A stretch of DNA of 64,000 bases from an uncultured Desulfovibrio sp. (GCA_913060505.1 CAJXRQ010000001.1:248001-312000); one strand, 5' to 3'. Counted from the stretch's first letter, positions 26,136 through 34,900 are shown. The notes: generated by a model from the letters alone, not told the origin. Numbers and translations: made by a program.

Positions 26136-26936
26136 ATGGTGGCGGACCATGTTATATCCTTGCAGGATGTGACGTTTTCCTACAACGGCGCTCCTGTTCT
26201 CGAACAAGTGAATCTCGAAATTGAGCGCGGCGATTTTACTGCCGTTCTCGGTCCGAATGGAGGAGGGAAATCTACCCTCATCAAGCTGCTGCTCGGGCTG
26301 ATTATTCCACAGAGAGGAACCGTGCGTGTTCTTGGACGCGCTCCCGGCAAATGCGGGGACCGTATCGGTTACATGCCGCAATATACCTATGTTTCAGGAG
26401 CTTTTCCCATAACCGTGCTTGACGTCGTTTCCATGGGCGTCGTTCGTTCCGGGCTTTCCGGTGTAGCCGGTTTTCGCCCCGGAAAGAGTGTGATGAAAAA
26501 AGCCCATGCCGCATTGGAGCGCGTCGGACTCGGCTCCATGGCAAAACGGCGTATTTCCGATCTTTCCGGCGGACAACGCCAGCGGGTATTCATCGCCCGG
26601 GCGGTGGTGTCCGATCCGGAGTTGTTGCTGCTGGACGAACCCACGGCCAGTGTTGATCAGGAAAATCGTGTCAGCCTGTTTGGGTTGCTCCGCGAACTGA
26701 ACAACAACATGACAATCATTATGGTCAGCCACGACCTTTCCACTATCGCCAAAAGCGTTAAATCCGTGGCTTGTGTGAACAAAACATTGCATTTCCACAA
26801 TGCGCCGCTGATAACCGGCGAAATGTTCAAGATGGCCTATGGCGAGCAGAATGGCTGCTGCCCCGTGGAACTGGTGGCCCATGGTGACATTCCCCACCGG
26901 GTTTTGGAACATCATCATACGGAGGAAGAGAATTAG
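26136..26936 (+). CDS. znuC: Zinc/manganese-type ABC transporter ATPase
   Basis: A 266-residue ABC ATPase with Walker A GPNGGGKST, signature LSGGQRQR, Walker B LLLLDEPTASVD and the switch His in MVSHD. Its similarity to ZnuC/MntB-like importers and its partner permease point to divalent metal uptake. I started at ATG 26136 behind AAGGGGGGC and not at the upstream track start. Its end is two bases from the permease gene. No metal-binding lipoprotein gene (ZnuA) adjoins it. Confidence 0.88.
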   Translation: MVADHVISLQDVTFSYNGAPVLEQVNLEIERGDFTAVLGPNGGGKSTLIKLLLGLIIPQRGTVRVLGRAPGKCGDRIGYMPQYTYVSGAFPITVLDVVSMGVVRSGLSGVAGFRPGKSVMKKAHAALERVGLGSMAKRRISDLSGGQRQRVFIARAVVSDPELLLLDEPTASVDQENRVSLFGLLRELNNNMTIIMVSHDLSTIAKSVKSVACVNKTLHFHNAPLITGEMFKMAYGEQNGCCPVELVAHGDIPHRVLEHHHTEEEN

Positions 26937-26938
26937 CC

Positions 26939-27745
26939 ATGGATGTCCTGCATCTTGAGTTCATGCAAAACGCGCTGTTGGCCGGAATTCTGGCCAGCAT
27001 CATTTGCGGTGTCATCGGCTCACTCGTCGTGGTCAACCGTATTGTCTTTCTGTCCGGGGGCGTGGCCCATGCTTCTTACGGCGGCGTCGGGCTGGCTTTT
27101 TTTCTGGGATTGCCGGTCATGCCTGTCACCACGTTGTTCGCACTGGGCGTGTCCATGATCATGGCGTGGGTGACCTTGCACCGCAAAGACCGCGCAGACA
27201 CCGTCATTGGGGTGCTTTGGGCCGCAGGCATGGCGTTCGGCATTATCCTGCTGGATATAACACCGGGCTACAATGTGGACCTGATGAGTTATCTCTTCGG
27301 CAGCATTCTGGCTGTTCCCCGCGCAGACCTTTTGCCCATGGTCGGACTGGCGGCTTTGGTACTTGGGGTGACGCTCGCCTGTTATCGCGGTTTTCAGGTC
27401 ATGAGTTTTGACGAGGATTTTGCGCGTGCCCGCGGTGTGCCTGTCGACTTTCTGCATTTTCTCTTACTGGGCCTGATAGCTCTGTGCGTGGTGATGATTA
27501 TCCGCGTGGTGGGGTTGATTCTGGTCATCGCCTTGTTGACCATTCCTCCCTTTATTGCCGAGCGGCGCTCTCGTTCGCTTGGAGGAATGATGCTGCGGTC
27601 CAGTCTGTTGAGTGTATTTTTTTGCGTGGTGGGGCTATGGATTTCCTACGCACTGGACATTACTTCCGGGGCGGCCATTATCGCTGTGGCCTCCGCGGCA
27701 TTTTTCCTGTCCTTTCTGTTTCCTGTGAGGGGAGAAGAGAGCTGA
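26939..27745 (+). CDS. znuB: Zinc/manganese-type ABC transporter permease
   Basis: A 268-residue membrane protein of the ABC-3 (ZnuB/MntC) family with about eight hydrophobic segments. Diagnostic parts are GIIASIICG-like ILASIICGVIGSLVVVNRIVFLSGG near the N-terminus, AHASYGGVGLAFFLGLP, and RARGVPVDFLHFLLLGLIAL. Together with the upstream ATPase it makes an importer; the binding protein must be encoded elsewhere. Confidence 0.9.
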   Translation: MDVLHLEFMQNALLAGILASIICGVIGSLVVVNRIVFLSGGVAHASYGGVGLAFFLGLPVMPVTTLFALGVSMIMAWVTLHRKDRADTVIGVLWAAGMAFGIILLDITPGYNVDLMSYLFGSILAVPRADLLPMVGLAALVLGVTLACYRGFQVMSFDEDFARARGVPVDFLHFLLLGLIALCVVMIIRVVGLILVIALLTIPPFIAERRSRSLGGMMLRSSLLSVFFCVVGLWISYALDITSGAAIIAVASAAFFLSFLFPVRGEES

Positions 27746-27762
27746 CTCAACGCAGTGGGAAA

Positions 27763-28191
27763 TTATTTTCCATGAATCCACTGGCGAAGCTTGACCTGAA
27801 AGGCTGGTTCTATCATGTATTGCGCCCGGGCCAAGGCAGGATTTGCCCGGGCAAAGAAAATGACGAGCCTATCGCCTTTCCTCATGCGCTGCCATCTGTC
27901 CTGCGGCATGTTGGCCACACCGATGTATTCGATGCCGCCTGTGTCCGCATAACGGTATGAAACAAGGTACAAGGGGCCGTCGGGGTCCGGTTGGATGCGT
28001 TTGGAAAAAATGATTCCGCGGGTAACCTGCTCGCCCAGAGCTCGGATTCGTTCTTCGCGAAACGTTTCGTAGGGCAGGGCACTCAGTGCCCAGACGATCA
28101 GCCCTGTGGCCAAAAAGCCTGCCACAATACGTAGCGTGCGGACTCTTTTGCTGCGCGGGGGGCCGCTTTTATGAAACCTGTCGCCGAACAT
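27763..28191 (-). CDS. Small membrane protein, DUF3592-like
   Basis: A 142-residue protein with one N-terminal membrane helix (IVAGFLATGLIVWALSAL) and a periplasmic beta-rich domain containing LYLVSYRYADTGGIEYIGVANM, which resembles the DUF3592 pattern. I placed the start at ATG 28191 (MFGDRFHKSG); the track extension crosses the opposite-strand gene. The gene converges on the zinc permease gene with only 17 bases between. The function is unknown. Confidence 0.6.
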   Translation of the reverse strand: MFGDRFHKSGPPRSKRVRTLRIVAGFLATGLIVWALSALPYETFREERIRALGEQVTRGIIFSKRIQPDPDGPLYLVSYRYADTGGIEYIGVANMPQDRWQRMRKGDRLVIFFARANPALARAQYMIEPAFQVKLRQWIHGK

Positions 28192-28311
28192 GAAAATACA
28201 ATAGCCTGAGGTTGAGAGGGGCGCAAGGCCCAACTCCCTGTGAAAACGGTTGCTTTTTGTGCCGGGCTGAATACAATGTCTTTTGGGAGTCTGCGCTCCC
28301 TGGAGAAAAGA

Positions 28312-28689
28312 ATGAATCATTGTGCCATAGATACCATAGAACAGAGCATTCTGCGCATGACGGCAACTGTCCGGGAGACGATTGCCCGTGATATTGCGCG
28401 CAGTTTTGGCGAAGACCCGGATGCCCAGGCGCTTGGCTGGTGGGTGTTGGCCTGCGGAAAATCGCTGGACCCGGAAGATTTTCGTTGCCGCGACGCCGTG
28501 CGTGACGAACTGCGGAACCAGGTGGAGGAATCCGGAATATTCCTGCCGGAGCATGTTTGGGTTTGGGATGAAGCAGGCATCGCGCAACTGGTAATCACCA
28601 CCTTACCCACCAGGGAACGGGCCGAACGGGTTGCCGAGAAGTTGCGGTCAAAGGGATTGAATGTTCGGGTATGCATTGAAAAAATATGA
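28312..28689 (+). CDS. Hypothetical protein
   Basis: A 125-residue soluble protein, not recognised. It begins MNHCAIDTIEQSILRMTATV, with GGAGAAAAG upstream supporting this ATG over the track start. A C-terminal helix-strand unit (TRERAERVAEKLRSKGLNVRVCI) suggests a small alpha/beta fold. It is monocistronic and ends at a strong terminator shared with gmhA. Confidence 0.6.
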   Translation: MNHCAIDTIEQSILRMTATVRETIARDIARSFGEDPDAQALGWWVLACGKSLDPEDFRCRDAVRDELRNQVEESGIFLPEHVWVWDEAGIAQLVITTLPTRERAERVAEKLRSKGLNVRVCIEKI

Positions 28690-28710
28690 TTTTTAATTGA
28701 GAAAAAACAA

Positions 28711-28743
28711 AAAAGCCGGGCCTGTTGAGGTCCGGCTTTTTTT
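28711..28743. terminator. Bidirectional terminator before gmhA
   Basis: AAAAAGCCGGGCC and GGTCCGGCTTTTTTT form a GC-rich stem of 12-13 bp with a 6-base loop. It has A- and T-runs on both sides and lies between the hypothetical gene and the convergent gmhA. Confidence 0.92.
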
Positions 28744-28767
28744 GTTGGGTGTAGGACGAGGACAATC

Positions 28768-29385
28768 CTATTGTCCTGTAAGATATGGCGTGAGTTCCGC
28801 AACATCCTCGAACAGGAAGTGATCTATCAGGTGGCAGAGCATGTGCCCTGCCGCAATGTGGATTTCCTGAATCACCGGAGTGTCGTCGCTGGGGGTCAGA
28901 AGCAGATAGTCGCTGACCGGGAGCATTTCCCCGCCGTGCTGTCCTGCCATGCCCACGGTGATCACGTTGCGTTTGCGGGCTTCGCGCATGGCACGAATCA
29001 CGTTGGTGCTGGTGCCCGACGTGGACAGGCCGATAAGAATATCGCCAGGATTTCCCAAGGCCATGACCTGCTTTTCGAATATCTCGTCAAAGCTGTAGTC
29101 ATTGCCAATGGCCGTAATGGCCGAGGTGTCTGTTGTCAGGGCCAGCCCCGGCAGGGGGGGGCGCTCCATTTTAAAGCGGTTCACAAGTTCGGCAGCAAGG
29201 TGCTGGCTGTCCGCCGCGCTGCCGCCGTTGCCACAGAACATCACTTTTCCGCCATTGGCAAGGCAAACAGCCAGCGTGCGAGCGACATCCACCAGTGTCT
29301 CGGCTCTTTCGTCAAAGAACTTCTGGCGGGCTTCAATCCCCGCTTTGGCATGGTCCATTACCTTTTTTAATGCGTTTTTGGACAT
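28768..29385 (-). CDS. gmhA: Sedoheptulose 7-phosphate isomerase
   Basis: A 205-residue SIS-domain isomerase that makes D-glycero-manno-heptose 7-phosphate, the first step of LPS inner-core heptose synthesis. Key parts are KVMFCGNGGSAADSQHLAAELVNRFK, TTDTSAITAIGNDYSFDEIFE, the phosphate-binding ISTSGTS-type GLSTSGTSTNV, and IQEIHIAAGHMLCHLIDHFLF with metal-site residues. The pathway partner gmhB lies at 62.1 kb. Confidence 0.95.
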   Translation of the reverse strand: MSKNALKKVMDHAKAGIEARQKFFDERAETLVDVARTLAVCLANGGKVMFCGNGGSAADSQHLAAELVNRFKMERPPLPGLALTTDTSAITAIGNDYSFDEIFEKQVMALGNPGDILIGLSTSGTSTNVIRAMREARKRNVITVGMAGQHGGEMLPVSDYLLLTPSDDTPVIQEIHIAAGHMLCHLIDHFLFEDVAELTPYLTGQ

Positions 29386-29467
29386 TATCAGTCTCCCCTG
29401 AGGGTTGTTTTTTGGTCATTATTCGAAAAAAGCAAGTGTAAAGCGTACCGGAAACCAGATCTTGACG

Positions 29468-29615
29468 CAACGCAATGTGCGTTGATGCACTGATTTCCGA
29501 CTTGGCTGCAAGAAAAATCTTTTGTTTCGATTTGATTTGCGCTAGATGGGCCGCTGGCGTCCACGATTAACCTGCAAGGGGTTTGGTGGCTCCAAATGAC
29601 TCTTGATTAAATCAA
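29468..29615 (+). promoter_or_regulatory. Two palindromes upstream of purU
   Basis: The 266-base gap between gmhA and purU holds CAACGCA-3-TGCGTTG at 29468-29484 and the perfect palindrome TTGATTAAATCAA at 29603-29615. The second resembles an FNR-type site but has three rather than four central bases. A TATATAT run follows at 29632. They may be operators for one or both divergent genes; this is a by-eye call. Confidence 0.35.
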
Positions 29616-29651
29616 AATAAAGTTTTTCCAAGTATATATGGGGAGAGTAAA

Positions 29652-30536
29652 ATGAACAAAGAATCCCGCGAGGGTGTGGCTCGCCTGGTGGTCAAATGTC
29701 AGGACAAGCCAGGAATCGTGGCAGCGGTTTCCGGTTTTCTGTATTCAAGAGGCGCGAACATCATTCATTCGGACCAACATTCCACGGACGCGCAGGGCGG
29801 TACGTTTTTCATGCGTAACGAATTTTACATGCCCGGCATGGATATGGACGGCCTCAACGCGTTCAAGCAGGAGTTCAGGAAAGAGGTAGCCGAACGTTTT
29901 GACATGCGCTGCTGGACCATGAACCCCGCGTGGGTGCGCAAGAAAATGGCCATTCTTGTTTCCCGCTATGACCATGCGCTCATGGAACTGCTCTGGCGTT
30001 GGGCCCGTGGAGAAATCTACGCGGACATCACCATGGTAATCAGCAACCATCCTGATCTGCGCGAGCCTGTGGAGGCATTTGTCCCCTATCACCATGTTCC
30101 GGTGGGGCGCAGCCCTGAGGAGAAAGCCGAAGCCGAAGCCAGGATTTTCGGACTGCTTGAAGGTCAGGCCGATGTCGTCGTACTGGCCCGTTACATGCAG
30201 ATTCTGTCTTCGGACTTTGTGCGCCGTTTTCCCATGCGCGTCATCAACATTCATCATTCCTTTCTGCCGGCTTTTGTGGGGGCGGACCCGTATCGTCGCG
30301 CTGCGGAGCGGGGAGTGAAGCTCATTGGTGCCACTGCGCACTATGTGACCGAGGAGTTGGATCAGGGCCCCATTATCGAACAGGACGTGATCCGGGTGAA
30401 GCATAGCCACAGCATTGAGGATCTCAAATCCAGCGGTGCCGATGTAGAGCGGCACGTGCTGGCGCGGGCTGTCCGCTGGCATGTGGAAGACCGTGTTATT
30501 GTGGACGGCAACAAGACTGTTGTGTTCCAGCCCTAG
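29652..30536 (+). CDS. purU: Formyltetrahydrofolate deformylase
   Basis: PurU hydrolyses 10-formyl-THF to formate and THF, balancing the one-carbon pool. The 294-residue protein has an N-terminal ACT domain ([26 protein letters not shown]) and a formyltransferase-like C-terminal domain with the signature [19 protein letters not shown] and [20 protein letters not shown]. It has full length. GGGGAGAGTAAA precedes the ATG. It is monocistronic. Confidence 0.96.
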   Translation: MNKESREGVARLVVKCQDKPGIVAAVSGFLYSRGANIIHSDQHSTDAQGGTFFMRNEFYMPGMDMDGLNAFKQEFRKEVAERFDMRCWTMNPAWVRKKMAILVSRYDHALMELLWRWARGEIYADITMVISNHPDLREPVEAFVPYHHVPVGRSPEEKAEAEARIFGLLEGQADVVVLARYMQILSSDFVRRFPMRVINIHHSFLPAFVGADPYRRAAERGVKLIGATAHYVTEELDQGPIIEQDVIRVKHSHSIEDLKSSGADVERHVLARAVRWHVEDRVIVDGNKTVVFQP

Positions 30537-30572
30537 GACGAAACCTTTTTCATGAATTATGGCCCCGGAGAG

Positions 30573-32147
30573 TCAGGCGTTGGGTTCCGGCTCCTGCTGT
30601 GCTTCTTCCTGAGGCGTTTTTTTGCTAGCTGGTGAGGAAACGCCATACTTGGAAAGGATTTCGCCAAGTTTGACGTTCAGATTTGTGGTTGTGCGGGAGA
30701 CCTGCTCCAGATTGACCAGCACCATGATGTCCACGCGGGAAAGGGGCGCAGCCCAGAGTGCTTTGATCCCCTCCAGAAATTCCGGTTCCACCCGTAAAAT
30801 ATTCAGCATTTCCACCAACTGTTTTGCCGTCTTGGCGCGGAAGAGCATGGTTTCTTCCTTGGTGGTGTCGTGAGCGAAAAGTTTTGTTTTCCGGATTTTG
30901 CTTATGTTCGGCAACTTGTCGACCTCGGCCTCCGGTGCGCGCTTGGCGCGAGCGCTACGGACCGTGATCTTGCTCCCCTCACTTTCTCCGATTTCCCGAA
31001 GGATATGCATGAAGTGGTGCTCCAGCATGAAGAAAAGCACCTTCTCAAGAGCTTCCGTGTTGAAGTTTCGCATGAGCGGCACAATCCTTTTCGCTTCACC
31101 GGGGATGAATTTTTCCAGTGCGGAAAAGAAGTTGCGGCTGGTCATGCCGATAGCCAGCGTTGCTCCAACGCCGAGGGCAACAATCTGGTTGAGAAGAAAT
31201 TCAAATGAGCTTTCCTGTTCCTTGGCCTCTTCTCCGGTTTTGCCTTTGTTGAGCATCCTGTTTTGATACTCTCGGGCAAAATCTTCGGATATGGGGTCGA
31301 TGCTGACGATGCGGGCCGCATTGAAGTAGTCGCTCTCCTTGAGAAAGCCTTCCGGCATGAAGGAAGAAAGGCCGCGGACCAAGGTGTTTTGTACGATTTT
31401 AGCCCGGCGCCGATCCTTGAACCCTCCGTCGCTGAGTTCATAGGTTTTTTGCAGCCTCGTTTTTTCAATTGTGGCTGATGTCGGGTTGAGCTGAGCCAGA
31501 ATGTTGTCGAAAAGGAACCGGATGACCAGAAAAGAGCGTTCCTTGGAAAGCGCGTATTTGCGTTCGCTCAGGATTTCCTTGTGCGCGTTTTCGACCCGGC
31601 TGGCTACGAAATGTTGCACGAAAGCGTGCCAGAAATTGATGCCCAGCTCATGTTTTTCGATCAGTGCGCTGTAGTCGTTGAGAGACCCCTGCCCGAAGTA
31701 GCGGAGAATCATTTCCTCGAAATTGTCCGTGATCAGTGCCATACCATAAACAATGCCCTGTACGCATTTGATGAGGATGGCTTCGGTGTTGTGGAGTTGT
31801 GATCCGATGTTTTCCATCGACTCCTTGTCGTTGTTGGTCCGCGCCTTGTCGTAGCGGGTCACCAACGTCATGAAGATCCCCGTCATTTTCTGGATGAAGT
31901 CGTAGCCGGGGTGTTGTCCCCGGTTGCACATCAGTTCGATGACACTGTTCTGTTGGGCTTTGAGTAAAGGAAATTCGTTAATGTTTCCGTGGTTGATGCG
32001 CACGAATTCGAGCAGCATTTCCCGTTCGATAACTTCACGCAGGGCCGCTCCATCCTTGAGCGCCAGAATTTTTTTTCGGTAGGCGGCATAGCGTTGCTCT
32101 CTGCTAAGTTGCGAGCCGCCTTGGGCTTGGGCACTGTTTGCGGTCAT
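30573..32147 (-). CDS. Large hypothetical protein, mostly helical
   Basis: A 524-residue protein with no family I recognise. It looks soluble and alpha-helical, with a hydrophobic patch FLLNQIVALGVGATLAIGM near residues 325-345 that could be membrane-associated. A Lys/Arg-rich stretch (SARAKRAPEAEVDKLPN) precedes the C-terminal third, and an acidic Gln/Glu/Pro tail ends the chain. The region at 70-130 (DFIQKMTGIFMTLVTRYDKA) suggests helical repeats. It is monocistronic and convergent with purU. Coding is supported by its length, GC pattern and lack of overlap; the role is unknown. Confidence 0.8.
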   Translation of the reverse strand: MTANSAQAQGGSQLSREQRYAAYRKKILALKDGAALREVIEREMLLEFVRINHGNINEFPLLKAQQNSVIELMCNRGQHPGYDFIQKMTGIFMTLVTRYDKARTNNDKESMENIGSQLHNTEAILIKCVQGIVYGMALITDNFEEMILRYFGQGSLNDYSALIEKHELGINFWHAFVQHFVASRVENAHKEILSERKYALSKERSFLVIRFLFDNILAQLNPTSATIEKTRLQKTYELSDGGFKDRRRAKIVQNTLVRGLSSFMPEGFLKESDYFNAARIVSIDPISEDFAREYQNRMLNKGKTGEEAKEQESSFEFLLNQIVALGVGATLAIGMTSRNFFSALEKFIPGEAKRIVPLMRNFNTEALEKVLFFMLEHHFMHILREIGESEGSKITVRSARAKRAPEAEVDKLPNISKIRKTKLFAHDTTKEETMLFRAKTAKQLVEMLNILRVEPEFLEGIKALWAAPLSRVDIMVLVNLEQVSRTTTNLNVKLGEILSKYGVSSPASKKTPQEEAQQEPEPNA

Positions 32148-32361
32148 TGGTATCCGGTGGTGGCGTTGTAGTGATGGTCGTTTCGTGTCTCACTTGTTGA
32201 AATAACGCAAACTGTTCGTCAAAGCAATATTCCCCCCCTGTTCAACCTTTTGTATCTGCTGGAATCGGGAACGGTTATGGGCTAGGGTCAGGAACAATGG
32301 ATGCGGGGTGATGGAGTTTCCCTTTTTGAGGATGTTAAGCAACAGAGATTTGGAGCAATGA

Positions 32362-32670
32362 ATGATCGTTTGTACCCGGTGCGGAACGCCTAATCAGGAC
32401 AAGGCCCGCCGTTGTGAACGTTGTGGGCATAAACTTCAGTCCTCGGCACGTCCCGTGGCCGAGCCTGTAAAGGTTTGGGAACAGCTTGAGCCGTTACGCT
32501 CCAATGTTACCCCGGAAAAGCGCGCTGAGTTGTTGCGCATGGTTGAAGCATGCCTGTATTCCGCGGCGCTTTTGATTGCTGCTGTTGTTTCTGCCGTTCT
32601 GGGAACCTGGACGCCTTTGTATGCGGCCATAGCCGTTGTTGCCATATTGGTGCTGGTGCGCCGGCTATAG
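32362..32670 (+). CDS. Zinc-ribbon membrane protein
   Basis: A 102-residue protein with an N-terminal zinc ribbon (CTRCGTPNQDKARRCERCGHKL, two CxxC pairs), a linker and a C-terminal hydrophobic region forming one hairpin (LYSAALLIAAVVSAVLG and LYAAIAVVAILVLV). GGAG lies six bases before the ATG. Such proteins are common small membrane adaptors with no defined role. It converges with the secreted hypothetical gene, four bases away. Confidence 0.75.
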   Translation: MIVCTRCGTPNQDKARRCERCGHKLQSSARPVAEPVKVWEQLEPLRSNVTPEKRAELLRMVEACLYSAALLIAAVVSAVLGTWTPLYAAIAVVAILVLVRRL

Positions 32671-32674
32671 CCTG

Positions 32675-33199
32675 TTATTGCTTTGGAGGCTCCGGCGTGA
32701 CGTTTTCAGGTTGCTCCGGTTTGGTGGCGTTCAGATCGTCAAGCGCTCTCTTGAGATCCTCGTCGAGAAGGTCGGGGATGGGACGGTTCCAGAAGTCCTG
32801 AGCAGACTGTTCGTCAAGCGTTTTTTGTGCGCAAACGACAATGGGACTGCTGTTGGGGCAGTCCGGGCTGGAATAATTTACCACGCTGCATTTTGACTTC
32901 ATATCGAATACATAAGGAATGGTATGAGTCATTGTGCGGAATTCCCTGCCTTGAACGCGAATGTAACCACCGCCGATCCCACAGAAAAACTGGGTTTCCT
33001 TGTTGGCGTAGAAGGTGCTGAGCAGAAAAAGGCCTTCCCTGACCTTGGCAACCATGTTGAAGTCCTGAGGCGATTTGCAGAACATTCTGGCCATGACCTG
33101 CTTGCACAGCTCTATGTTCATGATATCGATTTCGTCGCATTGGGCCCGAACGGGGGCAAGAAGGGAGATGGCAAGAACCAGGGCTGCCAGAATTCTCAT
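32675..33199 (-). CDS. Secreted Cys-containing hypothetical protein
   Basis: A 174-residue protein with a signal peptide (MRILAALVLAISLLAPVRA) and about six Cys in the mature part (IELCKQVMARMFCK, FFCGIGGG, KCSVVNYSSPDCP, VVCAQK), which suggests disulfides in the periplasm. It has an acidic, Pro-rich C-terminus. I used ATG 33199 (GGAG eight bases upstream) and dropped the 121-residue track extension. It is coupled to the small gene five bases upstream. No family was recognised. Confidence 0.7.
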   Translation of the reverse strand: MRILAALVLAISLLAPVRAQCDEIDIMNIELCKQVMARMFCKSPQDFNMVAKVREGLFLLSTFYANKETQFFCGIGGGYIRVQGREFRTMTHTIPYVFDMKSKCSVVNYSSPDCPNSSPIVVCAQKTLDEQSAQDFWNRPIPDLLDEDLKRALDDLNATKPEQPENVTPEPPKQ

Positions 33200-33204
33200 G
33201 GTAG

Positions 33205-33474
33205 TCACTCCATAAAAAGAAACATTTGAAAGCCTTCCGAGCTGTCGGTCTCGCATTGCTCCTTGCACCCGATGCACTGGTAGCTTCCTTTTTTGAAGTA
33301 CCATGCTGCTTTTTCCGGATTGGGGCACTGGAAGTATTCGTAGACGCTTTTGTCCACGGCTCCCCGGTAGCGAGTGTAGCCCTCTTTTTTTACATACTCC
33401 GTAAATTTCATGCCGGTTCCGTACGTTTTTCCGTTGGGATAGGTTGTCTGAAACCAACATGATATGAGACTCAT
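33205..33474 (-). CDS. Small Cys-containing hypothetical protein
   Basis: An 89-residue protein, not recognised. Features are a Tyr/Lys-rich middle (KKEGYTRYRGAVDKSVYEYF) and a Cys set, CPNPEKAAWYFKKGSYQCIGC followed by KEQC, that could bind zinc. There is no signal peptide. It lies five bases before the secreted hypothetical gene, so the two probably form one operon. Confidence 0.55.
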   Translation of the reverse strand: MSLISCWFQTTYPNGKTYGTGMKFTEYVKKEGYTRYRGAVDKSVYEYFQCPNPEKAAWYFKKGSYQCIGCKEQCETDSSEGFQMFLFME

Positions 33475-34216
33475 CGGCGCAAAAGCAAGGACTATTTAGG
33501 GTTGGGGCATCGCTTCGTTTGTTAGGTATGCAAAAATGTTCACTTCCAGCATTGTCGTCCATCGAAAAGGAGTGGTTTTGATCGTATCGTTCTTTCTTCG
33601 ATAGAAATGCAGTTTTACGTCGATTCGGTGACAGTCCAGAAACAACGCAGGTTCTGAATGAGGATTGAAATCCTTGGGAGTTTCTCCCGGATTTTTATGT
33701 GGAATAATGGGTGATTCCGGTTTTCAATCGGTGAGCCTTGTGCTACAACGATTTTCTCATCACGCACTTCGCGTTTTCTCTCCCATATTTTTTTACGCTT
33801 GTAGAAAACATCCTCTGGTCTAGAGGTTTGCAATTTTTTTTCTAAACTTGCTCTAGAAAAAGCGCTGTTTTTTCGGGGTTGTGGTAAATTTATAATTGTG
33901 GAAAAATTTTTTAATATCTCGTTAATCGCATGTAAACTCCCGTAGTAGACTCAAACAGGAGAAGTTATTAAAAAAAACACAGAAAGCCCCTGTACAAAAA
34001 AAACTCGCTGGTTTATTGTCCCCTTCATGGTTCGGACGCTGCTTTGTGGCAGCCATTCCACTTTATCGAATACGGACGACCGCACGGAACAGCGTTGATT
34101 CTGGGCAGAGAACACGCTTGTTACGGACGGCTCGGCCGGACCCTCTCCGGCCTCGTCCGCATTCGATCATTAATCTACCAGACGCATGTCCGCGCGTTTT
34201 GCGGGCGAGGGAATGA
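33475..34216. other. 742-base intergenic region with strong hairpins
   Basis: No convincing gene is present in this unusually long, partly AT-rich stretch. It holds a terminator-like hairpin at 33668-33695 (GGGAG-TTT-CTCCC inside AATCC/GGATT, then TTT) and a strong 13-bp hairpin at 34124-34159 (CGGACG plus GGCCGGA pairing with TCCGGCC plus CGTCCG). There is also a GCTGC/GCAGC hairpin near 34038-34053. The last 200 bases are GC-rich, in contrast to the A/T-rich 33780-34010. I saw no cobalamin-riboswitch box or NrdR-type repeat. A structured nrdGD leader or an unannotated RNA is possible. Confidence 0.5.
33668..33695 (+). terminator. Orphan terminator-like hairpin
   Basis: AATCC-TT-GGGAG-TTT-CTCCC-GGATT followed by TTT forms a 10-bp interrupted stem. 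No annotated plus-strand gene ends here, so an unannotated plus-strand transcript is one reading. Confidence 0.45.
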
Positions 34217-34900
34217 ATGGGTACTCTATCCAATGTATGGAGCTATGTCCGCGGGTTTGAACATTTCAGCCTGTGCGACTGGCCCGGAAGAACAAGTTGT
34301 GTTTTCTTTCTCGGAGGCTGCAATCTGCGTTGCCCCACCTGCCACAACTCCCAAATGGCTTGGCATATGAAGGATTTGCCCGTTGTGCCGGAAAAGGATT
34401 TGAGGATCTTTTTGCGAGACCGGGCCAAATGGCTCGATGGCGTAACCGTTACGGGCGGAGAACCTTCCTGCGTGCCGGGGCTTGGCGAGTTACTGTACGA
34501 AATCAAAAAATTCGATCTGCCCGTGAAGATGGACTCCAATGGAATGCGTCCCGAAGTTGTTCGGGACATCCTTGAATCGGACCTTGCGGACGTGTTCGCC
34601 GTTGACGTGAAGGGACCGTATTCGAAATATCCCGAGCTTACTGGCGACGCCGTGTCTGCGATCGCTGCCCGGGCTCGTCTTGAGGAGATCTTTGCACTTG
34701 CCCGACAAAACCCGCAATCGTTCTATTTCCGGCTGACAAAAGTGCCCAGCCTTACGGATGCGGATATCGAGGAAGCCCGAAGCTATCTGCCGGAGGGTTT
34801 TGAGTTGAAACTTCAGGATTTTGTGCCACCCAGAAGGAGGACGGAGAATGCCCAGCCAGATCATGAAACGCGACGGGCGGTTGGAAACGTGGTCGAATAA
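34217..34900 (+). CDS. nrdG: Anaerobic ribonucleotide reductase activating enzyme
   Basis: A 227-residue radical SAM protein that puts the glycyl radical on NrdD. The [4Fe-4S] motif CNLRCPTC follows GRTSCVFFLGG, and the SAM-binding GGEP appears in GVTVTGGEPSCVPG. Members of this size are the longer NrdG subtype. It overlaps nrdD by 53 bases and precedes it, the reverse of the E. coli order. The start at 34217 is weakly supported by GCGAGGG upstream. Confidence 0.92.
   Translation: MGTLSNVWSYVRGFEHFSLCDWPGRTSCVFFLGGCNLRCPTCHNSQMAWHMKDLPVVPEKDLRIFLRDRAKWLDGVTVTGGEPSCVPGLGELLYEIKKFDLPVKMDSNGMRPEVVRDILESDLADVFAVDVKGPYSKYPELTGDAVSAIAARARLEEIFALARQNPQSFYFRLTKVPSLTDADIEEARSYLPEGFELKLQDFVPPRRRTENAQPDHETRRAVGNVVE

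Noticed and set aside
33615-33833. 72-residue minus-strand ORF in the pre-nrdG gap
   Set aside because: No RBS, biased basic composition from AT-rich DNA, and it overlaps the terminator-like hairpin.
34016-34370. Two plus-strand ORFs running into nrdG (34016-34216 and 34044-34370)
   Set aside because: No recognisable protein; they coincide with the hairpin-rich segment, and one runs into nrdG in a wrong frame.
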